A DNA stretch of 23,405 nt from DATEVL01 sp035281845 (GTDB lineage: Bacteria; Chloroflexota; Anaerolineae; Anaerolineales; E44-bin32), in assembly GCA_035281845.1 (NCBI GenBank), contig DATEVL010000063.1, positions 1 to 23,405 on the forward strand, in the 5' to 3' direction. Position numbers and translations under genes: made by a program. This document shows, piece by piece, positions 23,049 through 23,405 of this stretch. Position 1 is the stretch's first letter, and each line of letters opens with the position of its first letter. Below the pieces are notes generated by a model. That model made no database searches and had not been told where the DNA came from. It was given only the letters and a program-made list of their open reading frames with translations.

Positions 23049-23405
23049 TCGAACGCGACGACCTCCTTTCACCTGAAGGCCAACCCGAGCCGGAGCTCGA
23101 AGAAGACGTCACGGAGGAGGTCGACGAGACTCTCGAGGGGGCCGAGGCCGTCGAGGCCGTCGAGGCCGGCGATGCTGGCGCCGAAGTGGAGCCGGACCTC
23201 GACGAAATGCTGGAGGTCGAAGCCGAAGTCGAGGAGGAATCGGCCGCCGAAGAGGGCCAACCGACGGGCGACGCCAGCGACGACACGGTGCGGCTTTACC
23301 TGAAAGACATCGGCCGGGAAGACCTGCTCTCGACCGACCAGGAGCTGTGGCTCTCCGTCTTGCGCGAAGCACCCGACCGCTTGGAGATGACGCGCCCCAC
23401 GCGGG
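23045..23405 (+). CDS. rpoD: Primary RNA polymerase sigma factor, N-terminal part (runs off window)
   Basis: The first 120 codons are present and the frame is open to the window edge. Residues 1-80 are highly acidic (Glu/Asp/Val/Ala-rich, with AVEAVEAG repeats), as in the region 1.1 zone of many primary sigma factors. From about residue 80 the sequence DDTVRLYLKDIGREDLLSTDQELWL matches sigma-70 region 1.2. It would direct RNA polymerase to promoters such as the TATAAT elements seen here. Its position after dnaG is the classic macromolecular-synthesis order. The ATG at 23045 overlaps the stop of the preceding repeat-encoded frame, and no strong ribosome site is visible, so coupling is plausible. 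Class identity rests on region 1.2 and gene order only. Confidence 0.88.
   Translation, partial: MIERDDLLSPEGQPEPELEEDVTEEVDETLEGAEAVEAVEAGDAGAEVEPDLDEMLEVEAEVEEESAAEEGQPTGDASDDTVRLYLKDIGREDLLSTDQELWLSVLREAPDRLEMTRPTR

Overview
The window is about 23.4 kb of high-GC bacterial chromosome, densely coded and almost entirely on the + strand. I read it as most likely Chloroflexota (an Anaerolineae-type lineage). The reasons are the high GC, a fused glycyl-tRNA synthetase, a recO-glyQS-dnaG-rpoD housekeeping block, a lipoprotein peptide-binding protein, and many GC-rich hairpin repeats between genes. This assignment is inference; no rRNA is present.

Left part (1-10,300): an oligo/dipeptide ABC importer locus. 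After about 460 bases without a convincing gene, a TATAAT promoter precedes oppD1-oppF1 (ATPases). Next come a lipoprotein substrate-binding protein with its own promoter inside the end of oppF1, an intercistronic hairpin, the permeases oppB and oppC, and a strong rho-independent terminator. Downstream lie a membrane-anchored cytochrome c-like protein with one CXXCH and one CX4CH motif, and then a second complete ATPase pair (oppD2-oppF2) that ends in a stem of about 21 bp. One permease and one binding protein are therefore flanked by two ATPase pairs.

Middle part (10,480-15,140): a receiver-domain protein with a Roadblock/LC7-like C-terminal domain, expressed from what looks like a leaderless extended -10 promoter. 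A pair of inverted arrays of TCAGCC heptamers follows, then tRNA-Gln(UUG). A tight cluster glmU-corC-like-cdd has overlapping genes and is followed by a G-free, C-rich tract that looks like a Rho loading site.

Right part (15,200-23,405): a minus-strand membrane sulfatase-superfamily protein sits divergently from the housekeeping operon recO-glyQS-dnaG-(repeat ORF)-rpoD. In other bacteria cdd, era and recO are often adjacent. Here era is absent from that spot and the sulfatase-like gene lies there instead. A REP-like repeat family (core GGGATCGCGCTTCGCATCCC) has entered this operon twice. It extends the 3' end of recO by about 48 in-frame codons, and it fills the dnaG-rpoD gap together with 69-bp tandem units. 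The gap filler is an open frame of 108 codons joined by ATGA overlaps to dnaG and to rpoD. The sigma factor gene runs off the window after its acidic N-terminus and the start of region 1.2.

The most unusual items are the repeat-built coupled ORF, the repeat-extended RecO, the double ATPase arrangement with the cytochrome-like gene between the pairs, and the leaderless extended -10 promoters of recO and the receiver gene.
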